Assembly: GCA_902779125.1 (NCBI GenBank)
Contig: CACZAC010000041.1
Coordinates: 1 to 37,958 of the forward strand
Reading direction: 5' to 3'
Length of the DNA stretch: 37,958 nucleotides
DNA from: an uncultured Bacteroidales bacterium
GTDB taxonomy: Bacteria; Bacteroidota; Bacteroidia; Bacteroidales; Muribaculaceae
Shown here: positions 1-7,506 of the stretch, piece by piece
How the letters are laid out: the number at the start of each line of letters is the position of its first letter
How positions within the stretch are numbered: the stretch's first letter is position 1
Notes under the pieces: model-generated
Databases searched by the model: none
What the model was told of the DNA's origin: nothing
What the model saw: the letters and a program-made list of their open reading frames with translations, nothing else
Position numbers and translations under genes: made by a program

Positions 1-735
1 GCCGCTGCCGGGCAGGAAGTTGATGACGCCGTCGGGCAGACCGGCTTCCTTGTAGAGCTGCATCAGGTAGTAGTTGCTCAGCAGGGCGGTGGTGGAGGGC
101 TTCCACAGTGCCACGTTACCCATCAGCACGGGCGTCATGCACAGGTTGCTGGCAATCGAGGTGAAGTTAAACGGGGTAACAGCCAGGATGAAGCCCTCAA
201 GGGGACGATACTCGGTGTGGTTGAGCTGGCCCACGCCGTCCTTGGGCTGCATGGCGTAAATCTTGCTGGCATAGTGCACGTTGTAGCGGAAGAAGTCGAT
301 GGTCTCGCAAGCCGAGTCGATTTCGGCCTGGTAGAAGTTCTTGCTCTGGCCCAGCATCGTGGCAGCATTCATGATGGGACGGTACTTGGTGGCGAGCAGC
401 TCGGCCATCTTCATGACGATAGCGGCGCGGGTGGTCCAGGGAGTGCGGCTCCACTCTTTCCATGCCTTCATGGCAGCGTCAATCGCCATCTTGATTTCTT
501 TCTTGGTCACCTTGTGGTAGGTAGCCAGCACGTGCTTGTGGTCGTGGGGGCAGGTAACGGTACCCGTGTCACCGGTGCGGATTTCCTTGCCGCCGATGAT
601 GATGGGGATGTCAACCACGATTTTGCTCTGGCGCTCGAGTTCGGCCTCGAGAGCAACGCGCTCGGGAGAACCGGGCATATAGGCCTTCACCGGCTCATTA
701 GCGGGAAGGGGAAAATTGATAATAGCGTTATTCAT
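1..735 (-). CDS. pruA: L-glutamate gamma-semialdehyde (1-pyrroline-5-carboxylate) dehydrogenase, N-terminal part
   Basis: An aldehyde-dehydrogenase-superfamily enzyme that oxidises glutamate semialdehyde/P5C to glutamate with NAD+. The 245 codons present run from the ATG at 733-735 to the window edge. They cover the N-terminal NAD-binding half: the segment after residue 75 (KAWKEWSRTPWTTRAAI) is typical of PruA-type enzymes, and TPFNFTSIASNLCM with a following WKPS is the family's cofactor-binding region. The catalytic Cys and Glu lie beyond the edge. It is downstream of and co-oriented with rocD, whose product is its substrate, so together they form an ornithine-to-glutamate route. The 181-bp gap to rocD holds heptamer repeats and a hairpin rather than an obvious promoter. 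Confidence 0.9.
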   Translation of the reverse strand, partial: MNNAIINFPLPANEPVKAYMPGSPERVALEAELERQSKIVVDIPIIIGGKEIRTGDTGTVTCPHDHKHVLATYHKVTKKEIKMAIDAAMKAWKEWSRTPWTTRAAIVMKMAELLATKYRPIMNAATMLGQSKNFYQAEIDSACETIDFFRYNVHYASKIYAMQPKDGVGQLNHTEYRPLEGFILAVTPFNFTSIASNLCMTPVLMGNVALWKPSTTALLSNYYLMQLYKEAGLPDGVINFLPGSG

Positions 736-744
736 TATTTTGAG

Positions 745-786
745 TTTTTAGTTTCTAGCCCCTAGTTTCTAGTTTCTAGATTCTGG
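745..786. repeat. Heptamer tandem repeat tract (TTTCTAG type)
   Basis: Six consecutive 7-base units, mostly TTTCTAG with variants TTTTTAG, CCCCTAG and ATTCTGG, lie just upstream of the pruA start in the pruA-rocD gap. The exact 7-base period with drifting unit sequence is shared with the tracts near 842, 2335, 18604, 18745 and 36169. Confidence 0.8.
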
Positions 787-841
787 TTTTTTGTCTTTTG
801 GTTGAAAATGGTTGATTTGTGGGTAGAGCAAGAGTCAGAGC

Positions 842-870
842 CTCTAAACTCTAAACCCTAAACTCTAAAC
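842..870 (-). repeat. Heptamer tandem repeat tract (TTTAGAG type)
   Basis: Four units, CTCTAAA three times and CCCTAAA once, read as TTTAGAG/TTTAGGG on the minus strand. The tract directly abuts the hairpin at 871-908, at the 3' end of rocD. On the minus strand the order is hairpin, heptamers, then AGAGG, which mirrors the copies at 2335, 18604 and 18745. Confidence 0.85.
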
Positions 871-908
871 TTCAAGTGCCGCAAGCCACATGGGCTTGCG
901 ACACTTGA
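871..908 (-). terminator. Hairpin at the rocD 3' end
   Basis: The arms TTCAAGTG-C-CGCAAGCC and GGCTTGCG-A-CACTTGAA form a stem of about 16 pairs with one mismatch and a short loop near 888-891. It starts 8 bases after the rocD stop codon. No U-run follows on the minus strand (heptamer repeats follow instead), so it may be a 3'-end stabiliser or part of the composite repeat rather than an intrinsic terminator. Confidence 0.55.
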
Positions 909-916
909 ATAATGAC

Positions 917-2197
917 TTATCCGAACATCTGCTCGAAGGTCTTCTTGATGATTTCGATGGCTTCCATGAGCTCTTCCTTGGTGATGCACAAGGGGGGAGC
1001 GAAGCGGATGATGTGGTCGTGGGTGGGCTTGGCGAGCAGGCCGTTGTCACGCAGCTTGAGGCAGATGTCCCATGCGGTCTTGCCCTCGACGGGCTTGGTG
1101 ACGATGGCGTTCAACAGACCACGGCCGCGCACCTGCACGATGAACGGTGAGTGGATTTTCTCGATTTCCTCGCGGAAAATTTTACCCATCTTCTCGGCGT
1201 TCTGGACGAGCTTCTCGTCCTTGACCACCTTCAGAGCCTCGACAGCAACGCGGGCTGCCAGGGGGAAGCCGCCGAAGGTCGAGCCGTGCTCACCGGGCTT
1301 GACGTTGAGCATGATGTCGTCGTCGGCCAAGCAAGCCGATACGGGCAGCACACCACCACCCAGGGCCTTGCCCAGGATGACGATGTCGGGACGGATGCCG
1401 TCGTGCTGTGAGCACAGCATCTTACCCGTGCGGGCGATACCGGTCTGCACCTCGTCGGCGATAAAGAGCACGTTGTGCTCGTGGCACAGGTCGAAGCATT
1501 TCTTCAGGTAGCCATCGTCGGGAACGAATACACCAGCCTCGCCCTGGATGGGCTCAGCGATGAATGCGGCAACCTCCTTGCCATATTTGTTGAGCGCGTC
1601 TTCGAGCGCCTTGGGATCATTGTAGGGGATGCGGATGAAACCGGGGGTCAGGGGACCGTAGTTGGCATAGCTGTCAGGATCATTGCTCATGGTGATGACA
1701 GTGACGGTGCGGCCGTGGAAGTTGCCCTCGCAGCAGATGATTTTCACCTTGTCATTGTCGATACCTTTCTTGACAACACCCCAGCGACGGGCGAGCTTCA
1801 GGGCGGTCTCAACGCCCTCGGCACCGGTGTTCATGGGCAGCACTTTGTCATAACCGAAGTAGGAGTGCATGAACTTCTCATACTCGCAGAAGGCCTCGTT
1901 GTAGAATGCACGCGAGGTCAGACACAGCTTGTTGGTCTGGTCCTTCAAGGCCTTGACGATGCGGGGATGGCAGTGGCCCTGGTTAACGGCGCTGTAGGCC
2001 GACAGGAAGTCGAAGTACTTCTTGCCCTCAACGTCCCACACGTAGATACCTTTACCCTTCTTCAACACGACGGGCAGGGGATGGTAGTTGTGGGCGCCAT
2101 AGCGCTCTTCCATTGCGATGTAACTCTTGGTCTTTGCGCCCAGAGGATTGGGCTTGCTCATGTCCTTCTTAGCTGTTTTAGCTGTTGGTTTCTTCAT
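917..2197 (-). CDS. rocD: Ornithine--oxo-acid aminotransferase
   Basis: A PLP-dependent class III aminotransferase (426 aa, normal for the family apart from a Lys-rich extension of about 25 residues) that converts ornithine and 2-oxoglutarate to glutamate semialdehyde and glutamate. Visible landmarks are [15 protein letters not shown] (residues 123-137), the PLP-contacting FIADEVQTG (245-253) and the Schiff-base Lys277 in LGKALGGG. The ATG at 2197 is preceded by a Bacteroidetes -7 box at 2251-2258. A second Met at residue 13 could be the start if the basic extension is not real. pruA downstream completes the pathway to glutamate. Confidence 0.93.
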   Translation of the reverse strand: MKKPTAKTAKKDMSKPNPLGAKTKSYIAMEERYGAHNYHPLPVVLKKGKGIYVWDVEGKKYFDFLSAYSAVNQGHCHPRIVKALKDQTNKLCLTSRAFYNEAFCEYEKFMHSYFGYDKVLPMNTGAEGVETALKLARRWGVVKKGIDNDKVKIICCEGNFHGRTVTVITMSNDPDSYANYGPLTPGFIRIPYNDPKALEDALNKYGKEVAAFIAEPIQGEAGVFVPDDGYLKKCFDLCHEHNVLFIADEVQTGIARTGKMLCSQHDGIRPDIVILGKALGGGVLPVSACLADDDIMLNVKPGEHGSTFGGFPLAARVAVEALKVVKDEKLVQNAEKMGKIFREEIEKIHSPFIVQVRGRGLLNAIVTKPVEGKTAWDICLKLRDNGLLAKPTHDHIIRFAPPLCITKEELMEAIEIIKKTFEQMFG

Positions 2198-2250
2198 TGG
2201 TTAAGTTGATTGATATTAAATTGTTAATGTTAAAGATAAAATTCTGCTTG

Positions 2251-2258
2251 CAAATATA
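2251..2258 (-). promoter_or_regulatory. Bacteroidetes-type -7 box for rocD
   Basis: The minus strand reads TATATTTG, a full match to TAnnTTTG, about 53 bases upstream of the rocD ATG. A T-rich stretch at 2271-2276 lies roughly where the -33 element should be. The implied leader is about 45 nt. Confidence 0.6.
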
Positions 2259-2334
2259 ATTTATAAATATGAAAAACCATTGTGGTTTCACAATATTTAA
2301 CGCAAACAAGTTATTAACTGCTCGCGCTGCGGGC

Positions 2335-2369
2335 AGTTAATAGTTTAAAGTTTAGGGTTTAGGGTTTAG
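2335..2369 (+). repeat. Heptamer tract mixing AGTTAAT and GGTTTAG units
   Basis: Five units read AGTTAAT, AGTTTAA, AGTTTAG, GGTTTAG, GGTTTAG and are followed by AGAGGGGCG. The tract is preceded by a GC-rich segment (TGCTCGCGCTGCGGGC, 2319-2334). It contains both the AGTTAAT unit seen in the arms around the four-helix-bundle gene at 36.2 kb and the GTTTAG unit seen near glyA. Confidence 0.85.
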
Positions 2370-2396
2370 AGGGGCGTCCGCGTTGATGCGGGCGTT

Positions 2397-2540
2397 GTAG
2401 GGCCTCGCCTTGGCGTGGCCGTTCCGGGCAGATAGCATATAACGCTTGATTATTTTGCTGTAGTACATGACTTGGAATAATGGCAGCATCAATCGTGTTA
2501 CCATCTGTCGTATTGCGGCCACGCCAAGGCGAGGCCCTAC
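2397..2540. repeat. 144-bp unit with 25-bp perfect inverted terminal repeats (MITE-like)
   Basis: The arm at 2397-2421 (begins GTAGGGCCTCGCC) is exactly reverse-complementary to 2516-2540 (begins CGGCCACGCC). They enclose 94 bases with no ORF. Each arm is itself nearly palindromic around TT (GGCC-T-CGCC against GGCG-T-GGCC). A 23/25-identical arm occurs alone at 23150-23174. No convincing target duplication is visible. The region lies between the divergent rocD upstream region and the rng 3' end. Confidence 0.8.
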
Positions 2541-2547
2541 GGTGTTT

Positions 2548-2590
2548 CAAAAGGTAAGGCCGCCCTGCTGGTATTGTGCAGGGCGGCCTT
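2548..2590 (-). terminator. Intrinsic-like terminator of rng
   Basis: A perfect 13-bp stem (AAGGCCGCCCTGC, 2556-2568, with 2578-2590) encloses a 9-nt loop. On the minus strand it is followed by ACCTTTTG. It lies 44 bases beyond the rng stop. Confidence 0.7.
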
Positions 2591-2633
2591 GGTGTCTGTT
2601 ACAGGATGATGCGTTGTTGTGGGGAGAGTGGCA

Positions 2634-4277
2634 TCAATCCTTGTTCTCGTCGTCGGCAGCGGCTTTGTGCTTGGAGCGGCGCTCCTTTTTGGTGGTTTCG
2701 CTGCTGCTGGTGTCTTTTTCCTCTTTGAGGTCAATTTCGTTATGGTCTTTGTCGATGACCTTATATTCCAGGTAATTGAGCGACTGGTCGGGCAGGATGC
2801 GGAATTTGCGCTTGAATTCTCTGCGCCATTTCCAGTATTCGCTCACGAGTCCTTTCTTGAGATAAGCATCGACAAACGGATGGACATACATAATGAAGCT
2901 GTTCACGTTCAGCGTGTTGACCAGATAATCAATCTTGTCTTTCAGCTTGTCGGTAAAAAGCAGTGATGGCTGTACTTGTCCGGTTCCTCCACATGAGGGA
3001 CAAGTCTCGGCCGTGGCAATGTCGAGGGCCGGTCTCACGCGCTGGCGGGTGATTTGCATCAGTCCGAATTTGCTCAGCGGCAGGATGTTGTGGCGAGCAC
3101 GGTCTTTCTGCATGACTTCGCGCATGTGCTTGTACAACTCGGTGCGGTGCTCGGCTTTGGCCATATCGATGAAGTCGATCACGATGATGCCTCCCATATC
3201 ACGCAGGCGCAGTTGCCTGGCTATCTCGTCGGCGGCAAGCAGGTTCACGTTCAGCGCGTTGCTTTCCTGGTCAGTACTGGTGCGTGAGCGGTTGCCTGAG
3301 TTCACGTCAATCACGTGAAGGGCTTCGGTGCTTTCTATAATTATGTATGCGCCCGACTTAAAGGATACCGTCTTTCCAAACGAAGACTTGATTTGCTTGG
3401 TGATGCCGAACTTGTCAAAAATCGGCATGTCCTCGCTGTACAACTTGACAGTATCGCTGCGATCGGGGGCGATTTGGGTCACATAGTCATGAATCTGTTC
3501 AAACACTTCAGCATTGTTGACATGAATGCTCTCAAAGTCGGGATTGAAGATGTCCCGTATCTCGCCGACGGCACGGCTCTCTTCTTCATACACGAGTGAC
3601 GGCGCTGTAGCGGTCTGGACTTTGGCGATGGTGTCGTCCCAGGCTTTGAGCAATATCTTGAGTTCGTTGTTGAGCTCGGCAGCGCGCTTGTTCTCGGCTG
3701 ATGTGCGAACGATAATCCCGAAGTTCTTGGGTTTCATGCTCTCGATGAGCCTCCTCAGGCGGGTCTTCTCGGCGACGTCCTTGATTTTCTGTGAGACCGA
3801 AATGCGGTCATTGAACGGGGTCAGTACCAGAAAACGACCGGTAAAGGTGATTTCGGTGGTCAGTCGCGGACCCTTGGTCGAGATGGGCTCCTTGGCAATC
3901 TGGACGAGCAGTTCCTGTCCCTGGGTGAGTACGTCGTTCACCGAACCGTGTTTGTTCGTGTCGGGCAGGCTCTTGGTCTTGCTGATGCTCGTCGGGCGTT
4001 TGTTGGGATTCTCGCGCACCGTCTTGATGTATTGAGAAAAAGTGTTGAAATGTGACCCCAAATCAAGGTAATGAAGGAATGCGTCCTTGGGATGCCCCAC
4101 GTTGACAAACGCGGCGTTGAGTCCCGGCATCAACTTCTTCACCTTGGCAAGGTAGAGGTTACCCACGGCATAGGAGGCATCTCTGGTCTCCCGCTGCAAT
4201 GACACGAGGCGGCCGTCTTCGAGCAGCGCTGTCGTCATGTCTTTGGGTGTAACGTCAACTACTAGTTCACTTCTCAT
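2634..4277 (-). CDS. rng: Ribonuclease E/G family endoribonuclease
   Basis: A 547-aa RNase G type single-strand endoribonuclease for rRNA maturation and mRNA turnover. The N-terminal S1-like domain is seen around residues 35-130 (SYAVGNLYLAKVKKLMPGLN, AFVNVG). The metal-binding aspartates are D324 in VIDVNSG and D368 in IVIDFIDM. The Zn-link cysteines C426 and C429 are in CPSCGGTG. The C-terminal 25 residues are Lys/Glu/Ser-rich, and there is no long RNase E scaffold. No TAnnTTTG box precedes the start, so it is probably transcribed from further upstream (HU/mini-protein) through the structured region at 4387-4609. Confidence 0.93.
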   Translation of the reverse strand: MRSELVVDVTPKDMTTALLEDGRLVSLQRETRDASYAVGNLYLAKVKKLMPGLNAAFVNVGHPKDAFLHYLDLGSHFNTFSQYIKTVRENPNKRPTSISKTKSLPDTNKHGSVNDVLTQGQELLVQIAKEPISTKGPRLTTEITFTGRFLVLTPFNDRISVSQKIKDVAEKTRLRRLIESMKPKNFGIIVRTSAENKRAAELNNELKILLKAWDDTIAKVQTATAPSLVYEEESRAVGEIRDIFNPDFESIHVNNAEVFEQIHDYVTQIAPDRSDTVKLYSEDMPIFDKFGITKQIKSSFGKTVSFKSGAYIIIESTEALHVIDVNSGNRSRTSTDQESNALNVNLLAADEIARQLRLRDMGGIIVIDFIDMAKAEHRTELYKHMREVMQKDRARHNILPLSKFGLMQITRQRVRPALDIATAETCPSCGGTGQVQPSLLFTDKLKDKIDYLVNTLNVNSFIMYVHPFVDAYLKKGLVSEYWKWRREFKRKFRILPDQSLNYLEYKVIDKDHNEIDLKEEKDTSSSETTKKERRSKHKAAADDENKD

Positions 4278-4386
4278 CGCAGAAGGTGGGTCTAATACAA
4301 TTTAGTTGATGTAGTAAGTTCAAGAATTTATATATCAGAAATATGTTGGATTGCATATATAAATGGCACAGGATGTGGGCGCTGGA

Positions 4387-4609
4387 GTGTCCCGCTGGAC
4401 ACGGGGCCGCACGTCGGGTGCGAGAGTACGGGGGAGCATCGAGAGACCGGGCGGGTGAGTGAGAGGATGTAGGAGGGAGAATCTGGAGGTCTCTGTCTTG
4501 AAATCAAGGCAGGAACAAACCAATTGACGTGATGTCGTTCGCACTTTTGGAGTGGGGTCTCGTGAACCCCTGGCAAGACGCACATCGGTCGTGACAATTC
4601 GTTTGTTCC
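4387..4609. ncRNA. Candidate structured RNA or long leader between the mini-protein gene and rng
   Basis: The 371 bases between rng and the 30-aa gene hold no credible protein but several stems. These are GTGTCC/GGACAC (4387-4402), AGAGACC/GGTCTCT (4442-4448 with 4488-4494), GGAACAAAC-C-AATTG paired with CAATT-C-GTTTGTTCC (4512-4526 with 4595-4609), and inside that GGGGT/ACCCC (4554-4570). The sequence is GC-rich compared with neighbouring spacers. No match to the RNase P, SRP, tmRNA or 6S signatures I know was seen. It could be a leader controlling rng or a separate RNA; the strand is undetermined. Confidence 0.4.
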
Positions 4610-4648
4610 CGCTATTTCACAGTCGTCACAGTTTTAGACTATACGCAA

Positions 4649-4741
4649 TTACTTCTTGTTTTTGTGACGGTTCTTGCGCAGCCTTTTTTTACGCTTGTGC
4701 GTTGCCATCTTGTGGCCTTTACGTTTTTTTCCGTTTGGCAT
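4649..4741 (-). CDS. AURKAIP1/COX24-domain (mS38/bS22-like) mini-protein
   Basis: A 30-residue, extremely basic protein beginning MPNGKKRKGHKMATHKRKK and ending NRHKNKK; 17 of 30 residues are Lys, Arg or His. I recognise this as the short Bacteroidetes protein class annotated AURKAIP1/COX24 domain-containing, related to mitochondrial ribosomal protein mS38 and mycobacterial bS22 near the 30S decoding region. The ribosomal role here is inferred from that family. It lies 67 bases downstream of HU and upstream of rng, all on the minus strand, which fits a nucleic-acid-handling unit. It is too short for usual ORF cut-offs. Confidence 0.8.
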   Translation of the reverse strand: MPNGKKRKGHKMATHKRKKRLRKNRHKNKK

Positions 4742-4808
4742 GATGATGTAAATTATAAAAGGGTTATATGACTATTTATTTTGTCCTGTCTATCAGTTCC
4801 TGGGAGGA

Positions 4809-5081
4809 TTACTTCACCTGGTCCATGAACACCTTAGCGGGCTTGAAAGCCGGAATCTTGTGCTCGGGGATGATGATGACAGTGTTCTTGCTGATGTTGC
4901 GGGCGGTCTTCTCGGAACGGGTCTTAACGATGAAGCTGCCAAATCCGCGCAGGTAAACATTCTCGCCGTTGGCCAGCGAATCCTTTACGGTGTCCATGAA
5001 TTTTTCAACGGTTTCGAGAACCGATGCTTTGTCAATGCCGGTAGAGCTAGCAATTTCTCTTACGATTTCTGCTTTAGTCAT
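4809..5081 (-). CDS. HU/IHF family DNA-binding protein
   Basis: A 90-aa nucleoid protein. The N-terminal helices (MTKAEIVREIASSTGIDKASVLETVEKF) and the signature LRGFGSFIVKTRSEKTARN (residues 44-62), followed by a beta-arm with IIPEHKIPAFKPAK, are those of HU/IHF. It bends and compacts DNA as a dimer. The 311-bp region up to the divergent DUF59 gene holds AT-rich sequence and only a near-match -7 box (GATATTTG, minus strand, 5228-5235). Confidence 0.93.
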   Translation of the reverse strand: MTKAEIVREIASSTGIDKASVLETVEKFMDTVKDSLANGENVYLRGFGSFIVKTRSEKTARNISKNTVIIIPEHKIPAFKPAKVFMDQVK

Positions 5082-5227
5082 TGTATTCGTTAATTTTATT
5101 GTTTAGTTAAAATATAAAATAAAAATCTGTTGTAAACGCTTGAACGCTAGGTGTTTATGGTTACTTCTTACCGTATAAGCGACAAATAAAAAGTGCCCAT
5201 AAATGAGCCCTTAGCGATTTTGCGCCT

Positions 5228-5235
5228 GCAAATAT
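5228..5235 (-). promoter_or_regulatory. Possible -7 box for HU
   Basis: The minus strand reads GATATTTG, one base off TAnnTTTG, about 147 bases upstream of the HU ATG. This would give a long AT-rich leader. No better candidate lies in the HU-DUF59 spacer on this strand. Confidence 0.3.
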
Positions 5236-5376
5236 CGCACTTTTTTTCCAATTAGATGCTAATAATCAGCATTTTTTATGAAATTTTTTGATTTTCACCA
5301 CTTTCTATATGTTTTGACTTGTCTTGGACGGGATGATTTTTAGTGGCTTTTTGGCGCGATTTGTGAGTTTTTTGAC

Positions 5377-5384
5377 TAACTTTG
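5377..5384 (+). promoter_or_regulatory. -7 box for the DUF59 gene, probably leaderless
   Basis: TAACTTTG is an exact TAnnTTTG match. Only 8 bases separate it from the ATG at 5393, so transcription should start at or next to the start codon. This also rules out the longer reading frame opening at 5324. Confidence 0.65.
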
Positions 5385-5392
5385 CCGCCGAT

Positions 5393-5713
5393 ATGGAACA
5401 AGAACAGAAATTGAAAATCGAGGAAGACATCATCAAGATGTTGAAGACGGTCTATGACCCGGAATTGCCCGTCGACGTTTACAGCCTGGGGCTGATTTAT
5501 AAAATCGACCTCAAGGACGATGGCCACGTGGACATCGACATGACGCTCACAGCCCCCAACTGCCCCATTGCCGACTTTATCTTTGAGGACGTCAGGCAGA
5601 AGGTTGAGAGCGTTGACGGCGTGGCCAGCGCTACCGTCAACCTGGTGTTTGAACCCGAGTGGGACCCCCGCATGATGACCGAGGAGGCAAAACTCGAGTT
5701 GGGCATGTTATAG
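5393..5713 (+). CDS. DUF59/MIP18-family iron-sulfur cluster assembly protein (SufT-like)
   Basis: A 106-aa protein. The pattern DPELPVDVYSLGLIYKID and the conserved TLTAPNCPIAD with Cys57 are diagnostic of the DUF59 (PaaD/SufT/MIP18) family, which helps Fe-S cluster assembly or transfer. The start is chosen at ATG 5393 because the family begins near this point and the promoter box ends at 5384. No suf genes are adjacent. The next gene, lpxH, follows after only 22 bases, so the two are probably co-transcribed. Confidence 0.88.
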   Translation: MEQEQKLKIEEDIIKMLKTVYDPELPVDVYSLGLIYKIDLKDDGHVDIDMTLTAPNCPIADFIFEDVRQKVESVDGVASATVNLVFEPEWDPRMMTEEAKLELGML

Positions 5714-5715
5714 GC

Positions 5716-5742
5716 TTTAAACTGAAAATTTTAAACTGAAAA
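5716..5742 (+). repeat. 14-bp tandem repeat overlapping the lpxH start
   Basis: TTTAAACTGAAAA occurs at 5716-5728 and 5730-5742, a 14-base (2 x 7) period. It begins two bases after the DUF59 stop codon. The second copy supplies the CTG that appears to start the next gene. Confidence 0.7.
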
Positions 5743-6500
5743 CTAAGAACACATATTTCATCTCGGATCTGCACCTGGGCGCCAAGTACATGCGTGACCC
5801 GCTGGAACGGGAACGTCGCGTGTGCCGCTTCCTGGACTCTATCAAGGACGATGCCGCCGAGCTGTTCCTGCTGGGCGACATCCTGGACTATTGGTACGAA
5901 TATAAATATGTGGTTCCCCGCGGCTACATCCGTTTCCTGGGCAAACTCGCCGAACTTGCCGACGCGGGCGTGAAAATCACCTGGGTCACCGGCAACCATG
6001 ACGTGTGGCTTTTCGATTACCTGCGCGACCAGATCGGTTTGACGGTCCTCTATGGCCACACCGAGGTCATGGCTGGCGGCAAGCGTGTGCTCATCGCCCA
6101 TGGCGACGACGTGGGCGTGCAGCCCGCGATGTACCGTTTCACGCGCTGGTGTTTCTATAATAAGGTGTGCCAGTGGCTCTATGCCGGCATCCATCCCCGC
6201 TGGACCTATCCCATAGCCACCGGCTGGTCCAACGAGAACCGCACCCGCCGCGACCCCGAGGAGCAACGCGCCATCTCAGAGCGCGCCGCCGCTCATCTGG
6301 TTGACTTCTCGCGCGACTACCACGCCCAGCACCCCGATGTCGAGGCATACATCTACGGCCACATCCACATTGCCCGCCTCAACCGCTATGACGATATGCC
6401 GCCCGTCATCATGCTGGGTGAGTGGATATCGATGTGTTCCTATCTGGTGCTGGACGGTCAGGGCAATTTCTCTCTGAAATACTTTAAGGATCCCCAATGA
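5736..6500 (+). CDS. lpxH: UDP-2,3-diacylglucosamine diphosphatase (LpxH-like metallophosphoesterase)
   Basis: A calcineurin-type phosphoesterase that cleaves UDP-2,3-diacylglucosamine to lipid X in lipid A synthesis. All metal motifs are present: SDLHLG (D11, H13), GDILDYW, TGNHD, HGDD and GHIHIA near the C-terminus. The first ATG in frame (5790) would remove SDLHLG, which is indispensable. The open frame upstream contains no ATG, GTG or TTG, only CTG at 5736, before a stop at 5718-5720. Starting there gives 254 aa (MKTKNTYFISDLHLG), the usual length. The family is firm. The CTG start is inference; a sequencing error is the alternative. Confidence 0.85.
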   Translation: MKTKNTYFISDLHLGAKYMRDPLERERRVCRFLDSIKDDAAELFLLGDILDYWYEYKYVVPRGYIRFLGKLAELADAGVKITWVTGNHDVWLFDYLRDQIGLTVLYGHTEVMAGGKRVLIAHGDDVGVQPAMYRFTRWCFYNKVCQWLYAGIHPRWTYPIATGWSNENRTRRDPEEQRAISERAAAHLVDFSRDYHAQHPDVEAYIYGHIHIARLNRYDDMPPVIMLGEWISMCSYLVLDGQGNFSLKYFKDPQ

Positions 6501-6682
6501 AATTCCGTTAGGATTGTTTAACCAACAAACTTAATAAATGTTAATTTGCGCAATTATCGGGCTGAAATGCAAACGATTGCGTTGATTTTTTTTAAAGCCC
6601 GGATGCCCAAAATAAAGGCCTTGTCCCATGTAATATGCTTTAAAACATATTCTTTTTGTGCACGGGGTCCAGAAATTGGCTA

Positions 6683-6690
6683 TACATTTG
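6683..6690 (+). promoter_or_regulatory. Orphan -7 box
   Basis: TACATTTG is an exact TAnnTTTG match inside the 331-bp gap between lpxH and ispD. No ORF follows before the terminator at 6752-6786. It could drive a small RNA of about 90 nt. A second box closer to ispD (6806) is the better ispD promoter. Confidence 0.5.
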
Positions 6691-6751
6691 CGTCATAAAC
6701 CTGAAACAATCTTTTTTGCCTTAGAAATTTTGCCTATTAGAAACCTAAAGA

Positions 6752-6786
6752 GGAATTTTAAGCCACCAGCTTAAAGTTCCTTTTTA
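6752..6786 (+). terminator. Rho-independent terminator
   Basis: GGAATTTTAAGC pairs with GCTTAAAGTTCC (12 pairs, one G-U) around the loop CACCA, and five T follow at once. It could end lpxH transcripts or a short transcript from the box at 6683. Confidence 0.8.
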
Positions 6787-6805
6787 AATTCCTCGATTTT
6801 TTCAT

Positions 6806-6813
6806 TAACTTTG
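6806..6813 (+). promoter_or_regulatory. -7 box for ispD-recG
   Basis: TAACTTTG, 18 bases upstream of the ispD ATG, matches the Bacteroidetes consensus exactly. Confidence 0.6.
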
Positions 6814-6831
6814 CAGTCATAAAAATAATGT

Positions 6832-7506
6832 ATGATGAGGACGATTGCGATTATAGTGGCTGGGGGCAGCGGGACGCGGTTTGGCGCTGAGTTGCCTAAG
6901 CAGTTCCTGGAACTGGGCGGTAGGCCTGTCCTGATGCGCACCATCAGCGCCTTTGGGGGCGGTTTTTTTGATGTCATTGTGACGTTGCCTGAGGGGCAGA
7001 TGGCGCTCTGGCGGGAACTGTGTGAGCGTTATGGCTTTGCCGTGCCGCATCGTGTTGTGGCTGGTGGCGAGACGCGCTGGCACAGCGTGAAGAACGCCCT
7101 GGACAGCATCGGCGACATCAGTGACGTTGACATTATCGCTGTGCATGACGGCGTGCGCCCCTTGGTGACCGCCGAAGTCATCGGCCGCACGGTTGAAGCC
7201 GCCCGACGCGATGGTGCCGCTATCCCTGTGGTGATGCTCAATGACTCGGTGCGTCAGGTGGAGAAGGGTGCCAGCCATGCGCTGGACCGCTCGACGCTGC
7301 GTGCTGTTCAGACGCCACAGGTGTTTGATGCCCGTGTGCTGATGGCTGCTTACGGACAGCCCTTTGAATCGACGTTCACCGACGATGCCTCGGTTGTGGA
7401 GCGTGCGGGCCACAGCGTGACGCTTGTCGAGGGAGACCCGCAAAACCTGAAGATTACGCGTCCAATGGACCTGGCACTTGCCGAATACCTGCTGAACAAT
7501 GCCTGA
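6832..7506 (+). CDS. ispD: 2-C-methyl-D-erythritol 4-phosphate cytidylyltransferase
   Basis: Transfers CMP to MEP in the non-mevalonate isoprenoid pathway. The 224-aa product has the nucleotide-binding GGSGTRFGAELPKQF (residues 11-25), HDGVRPLV around residue 105 and the C-terminal GDPQNLKITRPMDLALAE, all diagnostic. Two adjacent ATGs (6832 and 6835) can serve as start. Its end overlaps the recG start by 8 bases, indicating translational coupling. Confidence 0.95.
   Translation: MMRTIAIIVAGGSGTRFGAELPKQFLELGGRPVLMRTISAFGGGFFDVIVTLPEGQMALWRELCERYGFAVPHRVVAGGETRWHSVKNALDSIGDISDVDIIAVHDGVRPLVTAEVIGRTVEAARRDGAAIPVVMLNDSVRQVEKGASHALDRSTLRAVQTPQVFDARVLMAAYGQPFESTFTDDASVVERAGHSVTLVEGDPQNLKITRPMDLALAEYLLNNA

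Noticed and set aside
842-870. Telomere-like repeat implying a linear chromosome end (CTCTAAA/CCCTAAA resembles plant telomeres)
   Set aside because: The tract has only four units, is internal between genes, and related tracts occur at many other internal sites.
4328-4597. Overlapping 82-89 residue open frames on the minus strand upstream of rng
   Set aside because: Composition is not protein-like (rich in Pro, Arg, Ser and His), no promoter or family match, and the DNA is better explained by RNA stems.
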